Position numbers and translations under genes: made by a program. From Desarmillaria ectypa (lineage: Eukaryota > Basidiomycota > Agaricomycetes > Agaricales > Physalacriaceae): a stretch of DNA of 64,000 bases. Under the pieces are notes generated by a model. The model did not search any database. It had not been told where the DNA came from and saw only the letters and a program-made list of their open reading frames with translations. Each line of letters begins with the position of its first letter. Within the stretch, counting starts at the first letter, position 1. Where the stretch lies: positions 672,501 through 736,500 of the forward strand of contig JAUDYN010000011.1 in the NCBI GenBank assembly GCA_030407005.1, in the 5' to 3' direction. Shown in pieces: positions 1 through 12,055 of this stretch.

Positions 1-919
1 GAACACCTTTACTTGAGATCAGCATAGAACAGTAACACAAACAGTAGAGTGCACAAAATATGATATTAAGACCTCCACCAGGCTGCTGATTTGCTGTATT
101 AGCAGCTGTGGTACATCAAGGCACCATGAGCTAAGAAAAGACAGCTCTGAAGAGCAGATGAGATAGTCAATAAGCTAAAAGCATTCTAGTATTTAAATCA
201 TCAGATGAAACAAATTCTAGGATTCTTAGACCAAAGATTTTGGGCCATGATGGATGCATGTTCACAACAGGGTGCTTGAGGTGCTTGAATCGGTCCACAG
301 GAAATGTAGAAAGTGTTCTTCAAGGCTAGCAGGCAACTTTGAGTCAAGGTTGATTAAAAAGAAGGGTAGGACCCCAAAGTTTGCATTAGAAGAGGTGGTA
401 AAATAGCCAATATGTACAAAAACTGAGAGCGAGATGAGCGAACAGGTAGAGTGGCGACGAAACACGATGGGAAGAGAGACAACTCTCATTCCCCAAAAAG
501 TTGATCGAAGTCGTGACTTGGGTGACTCGGGGTCACTTCAAGTCACGCCGAGCGGACAGTTCTAGGCGACTTGGTTCAAGTCAGATGCCGTCCGCGGCTT
601 GACTTAAAATGGCGCGGGGCTTAAAGCTGAGTCATCGAAACACTAACTATCTGACTAAAGGTCCTCGGACATTATGCCGGCTTGAACCAATCTTCTCGCA
701 GCCTCTCGCGATATCTCCAACAGTGGTTAGCAACCAGTTCCTCTTTCAGTATCTGTTTTTCTAGAATCTCCTCATCCGTTTCCGCGTCTCGCTTCTTTTC
801 GGAACGGCATGGTAGACGTGTACGACGGCCAGTCGATTTGGTCAGCAGCAGTTCAATATGCTCACTCAGCAAGAATCCGCCGTACTATCTAAAATAGTTC
901 CGGGGGCAATCTTAGCCGG
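1..919. other. Intergenic, no gene seen
   Basis: Only short overlapping reading frames are present, with no recognisable domain or coherent exon-intron structure. The last part leads into the promoter of the aldo-keto reductase gene. Confidence 0.5.
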
Positions 920-926
920 TATAAAA
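920..926 (+). promoter_or_regulatory. TATA box of the aldo-keto reductase gene
   Basis: A TATAAAA sequence lies about 135 bases upstream of the chosen ATG at 1061, followed by pyrimidine-rich sequence as is common in basidiomycete promoters. Confidence 0.5.
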
Positions 927-1060
927 GGAATATTTTATCCTTGTCAAGGCTTGCACCACTTTTACACAACGATGTATGTCCTCATCGCTTCTCTATACCA
1001 GCTTATTGCTTATTGCTTTCTTACACAGCGATACCACCTTCACGTTTGCGAATTGCTACC

Positions 1061-2657
1061 ATGTCGACGACCTCTACACCTCCAGACTTTGATCCCAAGA
1101 ACATGTTGTTCCGCAGGCTAGGACCCAGTGGGTTGAGAGTACCGTTGTTTTCTCTCGGCGGATGTCAGTGTCATCCTTGATGTTCTCGACTGGAGCGCTG
1201 ATTGGTCACAGGGTTAACGTACGGAGGTACTGTCGTCGGTGACCCAGTCAAGGTGAGCTCGCCTTGGATATATACCTGTAGTCAACTTACTAACCCGATG
1301 ATCACAGGAAATCATCAAGACGGCATTCGAGAATGGCATCAACATGTTCGACACTGCAGAGGCTTATGAGAAGGGCAAGTCTGAAATAGAAATGTGTGCT
1401 CCTCCCTTTTGCTCCTCTTTCATTCAATGTTGAATTGGATTTGTAGGGGCCGTGCCATTAAAGAACTCGGATACCGCAGGTCGGATCTCGTGATATCGAC
1501 GAAGATTTTCTTCGGGCCACGCTCTGGACCTAATGACGGTGGCCTGTCCCGGAAACAGTTCGTTCTCAATTGTTTTTGTGCGAAGCGTAAATTGACCTGA
1601 ATTTCAGTATCATTGAGGGCACCCAAGAGAGTCTTGCTCGCCTTCAAATGGACTACGTCGACGTGATATTTGCCCACCGCCACGATGCTAATGGTGAGTA
1701 TTGGGCTACAAGCCAATCGTTATCCACTAACTTATATCTTCTTAGTTCCAATGGAGGAAATTGTCCGGGCCTTCAACTACGTGATTGACAAGGGTTGGGC
1801 CTTTTATTGGGCAACATCGGAATGGAGCGCACTCGAAATAGAGGAAGCGTATCGTGCGTTATATCCTTCTTCTATCTTGGATTCCATGTCTCACATCTAT
1901 GAAGACGTTGCTGATAGACTCGGCCTTCAAGGTCCCATAGCTGAGCAGTGCCAGCACCAGTACGTCTTATTCTTCACGCCATCCTACACCCTTTTTAACT
2001 TGCTTCAAAGTATGCTTCATCGCGAACGACCAGAAAAGGAATATGCGTATGTTTTTTTAAGATCTGCCGCCCATCTATTACTCATAATCACCGCAGCCCG
2101 CTTTACAAGAAATATGGTATCAGCACTACCACATGGTCATCTCTTGCCAGTGGACTTTTAACCGGAAAGGTGTGTTGCTTTCTCTGACCCCCATCACACA
2201 CTGAAAGGTCTTCAGTACAACAATGGAATTCCACCCGGTTCCCGCTTCGATCTTAATGCCGACTTTTTCAAGGACACCCGTGCCAGCCTGAAGACCCCTG
2301 AAGGGCAAGAGACGATCCGCAAGGTCCAAGAGCTCACCAAGATCGCTGAAGGACTTGGAGCATCGACCACGGCTCTGGCTCTTGCATGGGTAGCAAAGAA
2401 CACCAATACAGGGACGGTTATTTTAGGCGCGACAAAACCTGAACAACTGCTAGAGAACCTGAAGGCCTTGGAGGTGCTGCCAAAGTTGACGGATGATGTA
2501 TTGGCGAGGATCGAAGAGGTGCTGAACAACAAGCCAGAGTCATTAGTGGGTTTGATTTTGTTCTCGGACGCTGAAGATGCTGACGCACTTTTTGTAGTCC
2601 ACGTACAGTAGACCCGGTCGACCGCCTTTGGATCCTTTGGTAAAGAACCGCTTCTGA
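1061..2657 (+). CDS. Aldo-keto reductase, voltage-gated K+ channel beta-subunit type (KCNAB/AKR6-like)
   Basis: This is an NADPH-dependent aldo-keto reductase of the family that includes potassium-channel beta subunits; in fungi it is usually a cytosolic oxidoreductase. About ten short exons join in frame: the start at 1061 gives FRRLGPSGLRVPLFSLGG, followed by WLTYGGTVVGDPVK, FENGINMFDTAEAYEKG (catalytic Asp and Tyr), DLVISTKIFFG (catalytic Lys), DYVDVIFAHRHDAN (catalytic His), KGWAFYWATSEWSALEIEEA, HRERPEKEYAPLYKKYG and LALAWVAKNTNTGTVILGA. The reading frame would stop at 2611, but splicing out 2546-2597 (GT...TTTTGTAG) gives the tail STYSRPGRPPLDPLVKNRF and a stop at 2657, which I prefer. 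The fold appears complete and no catalytic residue is missing. The family call is firm; the substrate is unknown. Confidence 0.9.
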
Positions 2658-3890
2658 ATGGCAGCAACCATAGTTTTTGTGCGTTACTTGTTGATTGCTA
2701 GCAACAGTTTGATATTCATGTGAACATAAGCTCGTAAGCCATACATCAGTTCAGAATGTTTGATAGCTTAGCCCAATGGTTCTCTTGGGCATTTTTTCGA
2801 GGACTAAACTTTCTTCTTCAGTATAGGCAATGTATGGAGCTCGAATGTTCGTGTTATTCTGTGTACGTCGAATAGTTATGAAATTCATCGTAGTATCGTC
2901 TCGGAAAGTCAAATTGTCTTCGCCGAGTATAGCCATTTTCTGGTCGGGAATGGCTATCAATAGAGGGTATGTGTGAGGGTATGAGCGTGCAAAAAAAAAC
3001 TGCCAAACAAGACTGATGTGTGCATGAGAAGAATTTTGCACCTTAGCACGCTTTATTAAAATCAATTCGGTTTGCTGGCTGGCCGATACCCGATGGTAGA
3101 TCATGCCTTCTTCCTGAAAGACCGTCAACACGTTAAGAGTATATTATGCCAGAAGCCCGTTAAGTTTAAAACCATTTCGGTACACTCTTCAATCCGTATC
3201 GAACCATGCCTTACAGGTGTCAATTTCGCACATTCAGTCCGCTGGCGTTCATTGCCAAAATGAGGTGCCTCCCAACGAGGGGCGACTGCCCTTTGTGTCT
3301 CTCCGAGCGGTTATCAATCTAGATACCGGCCGCGGAATGTTGTCGGAGGCGCCGCTCTTAGCCGTCATGCAGCAAGCTGACTGTCTGGTGGCTGAACATG
3401 CACACATATGTAGTTTTTTTCACCGTTCTGATTTCCATTTTAACTTGCTCGCAGCAAGGCTAATCATTCCTGTCCCAAGTTGTTGCCATGCTTCGCTCAT
3501 CAGAATGCACACCTTGCTTCTCGATGGTGAAAGAGAATGAATCATTCTCCTTTACTTTTTATCTATTATGTGTGGCGCCAAGCGCTGGTACCTTTTCTCG
3601 GTTATCTGTTATCGGTATGTGAGTCCTTTGTCTTTACGTCTTCAAACCTCTATCTTACACGCCCATCTGGCTAATCCTGGACCTACGTTCAGCATTTATC
3701 AGATCTGAACGTCTTCAAAATTCTAAAACGTGGTGCATCAGTGACTTCCCGATATATATACCTAGGCTTGGCTGGCTAGACAGGGCGCGTGTTTCTTGGA
3801 CTTGACAGGGGAGGCGCGTCGTTGGCGTACACGAGGCAAGATTCCTTCAATCTGACTCACCATCAGGGTTAGGGCAATGCGTTCGAATCA
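2658..3890. other. Intergenic, no supported gene
   Basis: A 126-codon minus-strand frame (3131-2751) and two short plus frames (3072-3263, 3217-3540) are present, but none shows a domain, an exon structure or compositional support. The right end is the promoter of the next gene. Confidence 0.4.
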
Positions 3891-3899
3891 TATAAATAC
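3891..3899 (+). promoter_or_regulatory. TATA box of the small cysteine protein gene
   Basis: TATAAATAC lies about 100 bases upstream of the ATG at 3995 and is followed by a CT-rich leader, a typical fungal core promoter. It supports the small gene downstream being real. Confidence 0.55.
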
Positions 3900-3994
3900 C
3901 CATCTTTTTCAATTATTGGACTCCAGCTTCAAGCTACCCGGTTCGCGTCCTACCTTCGCCCCTCTCTCTCTGTTCGTCCCACGCTTTTATCACT

Positions 3995-4249
3995 ATGTGC
4001 TTCATCAGCTACACCTCCAACCGCTATAAGCTCTGCGGAAAACTCATCTCATCCTCGAAGCAGATAACGCGCTGCAGAGAGTATACCGCCTGGATGAAGG
4101 CCGTCGAGGCTGGGATGGTCTCTATCACCGAAGTCCCCTACCATTGCGACCCACGCGTCATTCCACCCCACAACAATCCCCTTTTCGCACCCGGGAGGTG
4201 CAGACCTGATTGCCCGTATGGCAGGACCCGCCCTCGTGCTGATCAGTAA
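3995..4249 (+). CDS. Small cysteine-containing protein of unknown function
   Basis: This 84-residue protein starts MCFISYTSNRYKLCGK and contains a few cysteines plus a proline-rich end (RVIPPHNNPLFAPGRC). The start resembles a group of short basidiomycete proteins that open with MC and a tyrosine/cysteine-rich stretch; no function is known to me and there is no signal peptide. Support comes from the TATA box and CT-rich leader rather than from a domain. The stop codon overlaps a strong donor (GTAAGT at 4246). Splicing to the AG at 4298-4299 would change only the last residue from Gln to His before a stop at 4302, so both models give almost the same protein. Confidence 0.5.
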   Translation: MCFISYTSNRYKLCGKLISSSKQITRCREYTAWMKAVEAGMVSITEVPYHCDPRVIPPHNNPLFAPGRCRPDCPYGRTRPRADQ

Positions 4250-4302
4250 GTACATCTTCGATGTTAGCCGTTTCTTGATTCTGATGCCTGCGGAGCAGTT
4301 AG

Positions 4303-6120
4303 AGTTGGGCTATTTTTACATGCGCTGGGTGTTTGTTGGTTGGTCTGCTTGTGTCCTACGTGTTTTTTACTTATGATTTTGATAATCATCTCCCCCTTTG
4401 CTCTGACCTGCTCTCACGAGTTATTGAAATAACTAAAACAGCTTACTTATACAAACATACACAATACATCTGTACCTACCTTCAAGGCTACTTACATTAA
4501 TATCTTGTTTTAAAGTTGCATTGCTATCTTCCCTTCGAGTCATATAAAGTTTGAAATGTTTTCAGAGGTCCGGTAAACGTTGCAACCACTCGTACAGCCA
4601 AATCAAGCTCGCGTTCACAAACCCGTAGTGCCCTGCGCCGCATTTCCGACACACCATACCAACGTTGACTGCGGTTAAGGGCGTTGTCTACATCCTGGGT
4701 CATGCTATGGGCAAAGGGTTGGATAACATCGCGGATATCTCCGTTCAGTGCATGTTATTTTAACCAACCAGTGGCTGCAGTATCATTACACACGATGAAT
4801 CAGAGACCGTCAATCGTTCGGGTTCAATCAGTGAAGTTTTGAAGGTCGAGAAACGCCGTAACTGGGCCGCCACTTATTCATTCACGGAGTATTCACGGCT
4901 ACTTCATGTTCAGATCGCTAGTAGGATTTTTATTCGTGGAGCGTCATGTAAGTATCGGGTAAACCTAGCACTGCGGTTTCATGGGACCTAGTTTGAAGGT
5001 GAGAAAAACAAGGTCAAAACCTTCGATATATCAGGAATCGGGAACCTCGGCCAATATCGGCACACTGATTGAACTCCATCAACGACCATCACCTTGCATT
5101 CCATACTTCGTCTCGTCCTCATGGGAAAAGGTAGAACATGTGTCACAGTTATCATAGTGCATCTTTGGCTCGTAACCATCCGAAATGGGATTTCTACCGT
5201 TTCTGTAACTCTCAATTCAAAGCTACTGAACCCGTCGAGTCCGTAAAGGTAGAATTTCCATATTGAGTCTTTTGGTGTAAACGATGTAGCCAATACGTCT
5301 ATTCTAGAGTGACATTTAGTCAAGTGCACTTCTTATGCAGTCAGATCGTCAAGCAAGAGGTAGAAAAGGTGATTGTCACGGATTATCCCCATACTTTCCA
5401 GAAATCGCCGCAGTTCCCCACCATCCGTCATCAAAATCTTCCACCGTGAAATTAGTTGGCAGTGACTGAGCTCTAAACGTCTTCCACCGCCCATCTGTAG
5501 CAAAGGTATCAGAGGTCCTGTCCTCGGAAACCACCAATTTCTCAGAACAAATCCTGCTTTTGCTGACATCCATCCCTTACAGGATGAAAGACAATGTATA
5601 CCTATGAATACCAAATGAATACATAGAAAATATGCAATGTTTTTTCATTGTTTTTTTACTGAAAAAAGTTCTAAATATTTACATAGTTTTCTCTACAAAA
5701 ATACTGAAATGTTAGTACATTGTTACACAGTCTTTCACTGGTCAGCTCTCTCGCAACCCTGCAATGATCAAAAGCAGTTGCCAGTACAGTAACACTGAAC
5801 GGTTCTGACCAAACGACGTACGGTTGGATGGTAAGTCTACCTAGTCTCCTTTGACGATGATATTACGCTGGGAGGTGAAAACGTTTTGATATTTGGTTGA
5901 CCGATCCTCGACTTAACAAACGCGTTAAGACAAACGACAGAATAACGCCTCGACATCTCTGTTGTGATCATCGTTTCTCCCTAACTTATCTTTCTGGGGT
6001 GCTTTATTGACAGATAGTATTTATTTGTATTGCTTTTAAACTGCAATAAAGCGTATCCCCTGATCTTGAATTCGCATTCAACAGAAACTAACTGAGTATC
6101 ATAGTACCATAACATTCACC
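4303..6120. other. Intergenic with possible coding remnants
   Basis: Two minus-strand frames at 5614-5333 and 5329-4988 read as protein-like pieces in mixed frames but are broken by stops and frame changes. I recognise no family and treat them as possible decayed sequence. The stretch 5630-5720 is very AT-rich. Confidence 0.35.
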
Positions 6121-8732
6121 TCAGTCTTGAAGGTGCGACCCAAAGAATTCCGCTATTCATACTTGTAAATCTTGGCCCATTGGAAAGCATCAAACAACTC
6201 ACACAAAGACAGCGCCGAACGCTTGTATATCCGCTCCAATGTCGTGTAATCGACGTGCTGAATACCGTATCTACACTCATGGTAAGACCGGAAAATCTCT
6301 AAATGCGGAACAGAGAGTACACACCTGGGAATTGTTCCATATGACCATTCCGCATCATCAACCATTCCTACAACGTGTCAATGGAGAACCCCTTATGTCC
6401 CGTATCGCTAGAACTAACCCCAAACAAAAGCGCCCTGTATCGGAATACCGTCTTCGTGGATGGACAGCAACATCTCACCGAGGTACGTGAGTAGGGAGTC
6501 TGGAAATAACAGATGAATTGTCAGTCGGCCTGAAATGAGCTCAAATGCGCACTCGTTCGCAGTAGATCATCCTTTATTCGGGATATATCCGCGTCCGGGA
6601 GGTCGAAAGGCTCTACCGCGCCGAACTCGGTAATATACTATTCACCAGCAGTCAGAAACAGCTACTGAAAAATCTTTTCATCCCCACCAGCTTATTACTC
6701 GGCCATCGAGAGTGGATGCCCTTCAGCAACTGACGGAATGCCACCGGTGTTGATTGGATGGCGAAGGCCTGTGGACCGACGGCAGGACCTGCGGACCAGC
6801 CGTAATCCGAGTCAAAGTATACGGCTTCATTACATACGGGCCATAAGGGATTAGAGGTATTTGCCACACAAGTGTCGATTCCTTCGTCCGGAGCCTTCAC
6901 CCATGGCGAAACATAGGTATTTATGGCGAAGAAATCCGCAGAGCCGAGAAGGTCACTTTTGTCTTTGTCGGTAAAGCGTGGGAGATACTCCTCTGGGAGG
7001 GTGTCTTTGACGATGTCGGGCCAATCGCCTGTTGTGTATATGGGGTCTGAGAAGATGCCTATTTGGAATGCTGCATGGCGTTCGACGGCAAGCATGTCCT
7101 CGGTAGAGTTGCTTCTCCAGGGTGTGCCTCTGAAGAACGTTCAGTGGATGCTAGCAGAAGAAATGGACATAGTTACATGTAATCATTGTTTTTTAAAGAA
7201 ATCTCTCCTGTTATGTTCATTTCGCGAAATGCTGACGGCGGAATAAATGAGTGAAAGGCACTTTTTCGTAGTATGGTGACAGACCCTTCACGGCGGCTGC
7301 GTGGGCTCTTACTATGCTAATTTATCAGGATCAGGTGTTGGAGGGAGAGGCATGCAACGCGTACACGTATTGTATGCGCATTGGTATGGGGCGGTAGATG
7401 TGTTTACACCGGGGGGGAGCGCAACATCTATTATCAACGGTAAGCTGACGGATAGGTGTTAATATATAGAATGTTTACCGAAAGGATAGGATGCAATCAC
7501 TGCATGGCAATATTGGTTCGGTTCATTGAAAGTAATCCTAAAGCAGTTGAGCTTATTCCAACGACGACATATTGCAGGCACCAACCAAGTTTTAACACGG
7601 CCGTTGTATGCCTTGAATACAGTCTTGGCGTAGCTGACAGTCATATAAGCACAAGAACTGCGTCTTTGTTAACACTCACTTTACAAAGTCATCGACTACT
7701 TCTGGCGATGTAAATCCCCCGTAGTAGGCCTGAAGGGCGACAGGCATATCCCAATGAACTATTTTTCTATTGTTAAACATGGCATATTGGATGCAACAAA
7801 GAAAGTCTCACACAAAGTTACAACAGGCTCCATACCATGAGCCAAGTGGTAATCAATGACTGCAACGATAACAATCGGCATCGCTTAAAACGGTGTCAGG
7901 GTGAAACCGTACCGTCGGAATAGTGATCAATGCCAGCCGTATTAATGGGAGAATCGGCAGCACCAAAAGGGTATATCCTTGCCCACGAGATACTGCAAAA
8001 TGCTGTTTAGAAAGGTCGCGTGGATTGTGCTCCAACACATACGACAACGAATGCGCAGTGACACCGAGAGCAGCGACTCGTTCGACGTCTTCTTTATACA
8101 AGAAGTACTGAAGATCTGCAATATCACCTACAATAATGTCAGTTGTATGATTGACATTGTTGCAGTACCATGAAAACTCGCCAGTCGTGTTATTGTATAT
8201 AGCATTTGGCTGTCTGGTAGCCCAGTCCCATATGGTTGGACCTTTGCCCTCATTCTTCGCGGCTCCCTCGACTTGGTACGCGGACGTGGCGACTCCGAAT
8301 TTGAAGCCTTTGGGGAATTTCAAGTCCGGCAAAATATCCTTCGGCGCGTGAGCGTAGAAGGATGGATACAAAGGCGGGGGAGATGGTGGTAGGGTAACTG
8401 CTGCGCTAGGAATGCGAGTAGTAGTGAACGGAGGCGGCTCGACAGGCCCGACCTGCAAATTAGTGATAGTAATGTCAAGTCCTGGTACAATTGATAAGAC
8501 CACGAACAATATCCCAAAGTTGTTCCAGTCCTTCCGGTGTATAATCACGAGGAATCGATCCGATTGGAGGAAAGCTAGCCGTCGTCGTGGAGACTGTGGA
8601 ACTCAGTGTACTGACAGTGGTGGATACTACCGAAGACGGTGTTCCCGTACTACCGGTTTGTGCGAGCACTACAGAAATCCTGCCCCACATACTAGGGAAG
8701 GCGAAAGAGAGCAACAGTACTTTGATGAACAT
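6121..8732 (-). CDS. GH1 beta-glucosidase-type glycoside hydrolase, copy 1
   Basis: This is a secreted retaining beta-glycosidase of family GH1, expected to release glucose from oligosaccharides or glycosides outside the cell. The start at 8732 gives a signal peptide ([14 protein letters not shown]), then a Ser/Thr-rich stretch, a proline-rich linker ([11 protein letters not shown]) and the GH1 opening [18 protein letters not shown]. The acid/base motif TFNEP lies at 7519-7533 and the nucleophile motif reads ITEFG at 6620-6634 instead of the usual TENG. Later blocks are [53 protein letters not shown] and [20 protein letters not shown]. More than ten short introns splice in frame and the end is [10 protein letters not shown]. 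One intron (8181-8128) has a GC donor where the paralogues have GT. Both catalytic glutamates are present, so activity is plausible; the substrate is unknown. Confidence 0.88.
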
Positions 8733-8812
8733 CTTGGGAGCAAGAGAATCAAACAAGAGTAGCCGTAGGATGTCGCGCTGTACATATGGCCTCTTCACAT
8801 GCATATAGAGTC

Positions 8813-8820
8813 TATATATA
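8813..8820 (-). promoter_or_regulatory. TATA box of GH1 copy 1
   Basis: TATATATA lies about 80 bases upstream of the copy 1 start. All four GH1 copies have such a box at a similar place, which supports the chosen starts. Confidence 0.55.
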
Positions 8821-8881
8821 CTTTCCTTTGGTCACAGCGAAATGTGGCAATTGCTTGTTCATGACTCGAGGACTCGGATAT

Positions 8882-8918
8882 GGACTCGGACTCGGACTCG
8901 GACTCGGACTCGGACTCG
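8882..8918. repeat. Hexanucleotide microsatellite (GGACTC)n
   Basis: About six head-to-tail GGACTC units form a clean tract, with diverged units on its left. It lies about 150 bases upstream of GH1 copy 1. A related tract lies upstream of GH1 copy 2. Confidence 0.85.
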
Positions 8919-10391
8919 AACTTCCGGCTATTGCGACAGCCTGGCATGGCACATTTTTCGGGACTGGCTCTATGGTACACCACTGTAGTAAGCCGCAGGA
9001 AAGCACATCTCCACTGGGTCATATTCCCAAAACACGGAAAGAAAATGAGTCATACCAGTAATTATTGACACTTCTAATATGATGTTTTTGGACTACGTCG
9101 CCATGCGCGAGTCGAAAAGTCGCTTCTTAGTAGACTTCAAGTTTGCTCCCGATCCGAGTCAGAGTCGTCGTTAAGGGCAACTTCTGGAACCCTAACCCCA
9201 ACACAGACATGCTTGGAATGTTTACTAAGGCACGCGCTTCGGCCCGGACCAGGACAACCGGTCCCAACCACTTCAAGCTTGCCTTCGTCGCGCGACTCAC
9301 TTTGCCTAGTGTTTACGAAAGGAAGCCGTATGTGGGTACCCTCCTGCAGGGACTTTTTGTCTTCTGTATCACAGTCAAGCAGCAATGGCATCTTTCTTTA
9401 TTGGTTGCGAGCATGTCTTGGCTAGAGGCCGGCCCAAATTCATCTGCCAAGCATGAACAAACACACGCCAGCTAGATTCCAGCCTTCTCTAGAATCATCT
9501 TTTTTTGCTCGTACTTCCTTCAGTTCTTCATGGATTTCTTATTCGTGCGAGATTTAGATGGTGTGTGGGTATGTCTGCTTGTATTTCGCGTTTTACTGAG
9601 TATCGTTCTGTCTGTCATTGTTGGGCTATCAATTTTATTTTTCTCCCCCTTGCGCTAGGCATCCCGAGTGTATTTAAGTGTGATGGGGTGGAGAATGTGG
9701 ATTATTCAAGACTGAAAAACTTGGGTGGTGCAGCCCTTCAAGAACGTCTGACAGATTTTGTTAGGAAATATGGATCTTAGTATGTATGCTACCAAAAATA
9801 CAAATATCTGCCAAAACAATAAGCCTTGTCAGAATAAGAATGCTGACACTTGCTCCTGTGGGTGCCTGCAATCCATATTATCTATAAATGATGATGTACC
9901 ACAGTGCGGATGGAAGGGAGATGTCCTTGAGGAATGCATAACAGAAGGGGAGGTAGCTTTCCATTGCATGAAAGTTCTATCAAGGTACCTTTTGTTCCTG
10001 TAGGCAATGTCATCAGTCAAGATCACAAAGGCAATGGTCTTACTACTCACCTTAAACAAAACCACACTATTGGAACTGCTATGCTCATTCTAGCCAGCAC
10101 ACGCAGCTTACTCACATCAGACATAGATGCCTAGTTTGAATCTGAACGAATTTATCACAGGGCTCTACATATCGTGTATGCTTTGAGTGCAAGGGGAAGG
10201 CCTTGGAGGTTGCCTTTCATCCAGCCTTATCGATGAGTGCTTCACCCCTCATTTTCAAAGTACACGTGTACTTTGTTCACACCTAAGGGTAGACAAGCCT
10301 TCTGCTGGCAGGAACATGTATCCGCCTCCTCAACCTAATTTCTGGTACGAGTCACCAACAAATAACTCATACAATATAATCATTCCTTCAG
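8919..10391. other. Non-coding / decayed sequence
   Basis: No intact gene is seen. From about 9.5 kb CpG becomes rare and short protein-like pieces (for example around 9640-9990) read in shifting frames. They probably belong to the broken gene that continues at 10392. Confidence 0.4.
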
Positions 10392-11511
10392 TTGAACAGG
10401 CAGTCCTCTTCTAGACATATAATTCCATTCAGTGGTTTGAGGGTCACCAGTTTTTGGCAAATGAGCCCTACTTTTTTGGAAGACATTCATGACAGAGGTC
10501 GACGTGTGGATGGAATGGGTGAGCACTTACTTTCTCATATACTAAATTGGGAGACAAAAGTCGCACATTTATGGGTTCGGTGTTATAGTGTAATGGCAGC
10601 ACATGAGATTTTGATGTGGGATAATAGAGTGTAATCCCACTTTCAAATTAGCATATTGGCGTTTGGATTGGGCTATGCTGAAGAATGGATGCAGAATCTC
10701 GGTGCAGAGGGCCCAAAGAATTAGACAGTAGTCAAAGACACTCTAGCAGTGCTTCCTGCCAACAATGGCACATACAAGGTGTATGAAATGATTGAAGACG
10801 ACTTTTGGTCAGACCCAGCACATATATACTTTCACCCCACGTTGGCAGGACTGTATGAATGGCTTCTGGAGATAGAGGGATTGAGCCTCATGATTGCGAA
10901 AGCAATGACTGACAAGGTGTGAGAGGATTGGAATGTGACATATATCTGGGGGTGCACTTTCATGGTCATTTTTGCTTGGTAGCTGAAGGGTTTACAGATG
11001 GGATTTCTTGATGCTTGCAATGTCGTCGGCACATAATGGAGAAGCTAAAGAGGCCATCGACTGGCTGTTACACCCCTATTTGATATTTTGCGATGTTGGA
11101 ATATCATCAAGTAATGTACATGTCACTCTGCCATATTTTCTGGATGCAGATGGGCTCTTGTATGCTATTGCAATGATGGCAGGTGGATGGGATAGTAGTG
11201 AAGAGGATGTTCCAGATTTTCCAAAAGACGGTTGGGTTGTTCATTATAAAAGTTTGAGTAAACCATTGTTATCAATGAAATTTTTGTACCTTTTACCGGA
11301 GAAGTTCGTAGTCTACGATAATGATGGCACTCTTCAAGCTTCAAGTAATGATAACTGCTCCAATGATGGACCTTTCGTATCTATATCAACCTCAGCCTAC
11401 AGACTTTTGGTTGGGGTTAAAGCCAAGCTGATACTAAAGCAAAGGCAAGTTCAGTGTGGTAGCGTCAAGAATAAATTGTTTAAAAATACTACAGAGAATG
11501 GATGGACATGA
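10392..11511 (+). pseudogene. Broken gene of unrecognised family
   Basis: One frame stays protein-like from 10392 to about 10980 but contains in-frame stops at 10632 (TAA), 10722 (TAG), 10920 (TGA) and 10980 (TAG). Between them read coherent stretches such as ILAFGLGYAEEWMQNLG, NNGTYKVYEMIEDDFW, FHPTLAGLYEWLLEIEG and YIWGCTFMVIFAW. A second open stretch at 11008-11511 continues in another frame (KEAIDWLLHPYLIF, DGWVVHYKSLSKP). The stops at 10722 and 10920 could each arise from one C-to-T change in CAG and CGA. I do not recognise the family; it looks like a decayed conserved fungal protein gene rather than a transposase. It may begin upstream, near 9.6 kb. Confidence 0.45.
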
Positions 11512-12055
11512 AGTACAGTCATGACACAGGTTGAATCAAGATAAAGGGAGATGCAAAGTCAAACCTGAGGTAAATAGACAACCAGGATAAGTGGAAGGCC
11601 AGAACTACTTTTCCGGTGGATCTCTGGCTTCGCAATGTCACATCCGCCCTTTCTTCCGACCACCACATCATTTCTCATGCATCGCCACTGTTGTTGCCAG
11701 TGCACAATCTCTGCAGGAAGGCATCGCATTGCCTTGCTAGCACTGTCTCTTCATCTTCCTCACTTTGCAGCTGACCTGGGCTCTGGGCTTTCTTCAAGGC
11801 GATACTGCTTCCCAAGGTGTCTTAGATCCTTACCAGTGCTAGAGTTCTCTTACTTGGCAGACGAGGCAGCCTCTTGGTCTGATAATATAATATATATGTG
11901 CCTGTAGTAGCACAGAGGAGGTGAGATGTGAACTGGAGGAAGTCTTGGCATTTGGTGCGCATACACCCATATGATTTATTAGTTCATACTTTATGTGATA
12001 TTTCTTGCCAGCACGTGCATGGACATTGTTACGATTCATATCGAGGAACTAGCTA

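Noticed and set aside
4988..5614. Adjacent minus-strand frames that look protein-like
   Set aside because: They need several frame changes and stops, no domain is recognisable and no splice pattern joins them. They are left as possible decayed sequence only.
8811..9068. Frames encoding Ser-Glu, Ser-Pro or Asp-Ser repeats
   Set aside because: They are translations of the hexamer microsatellite in different frames, not proteins.
9185..9200. Telomere-like CCCTAACCC near 9190 and 38415
   Set aside because: Only a single unit is present at each place, as part of a duplicated flank, so it is not a telomere remnant.
10572..10640. tRNA-Gln-like stretch (TATAGTGTAATGGCAGCAC and a TTTTGAT loop)
   Set aside because: The T arm and acceptor stem do not pair, and the stretch is explained as coding sequence of the broken gene (LWVRCYSVMAAHEILMWDN).
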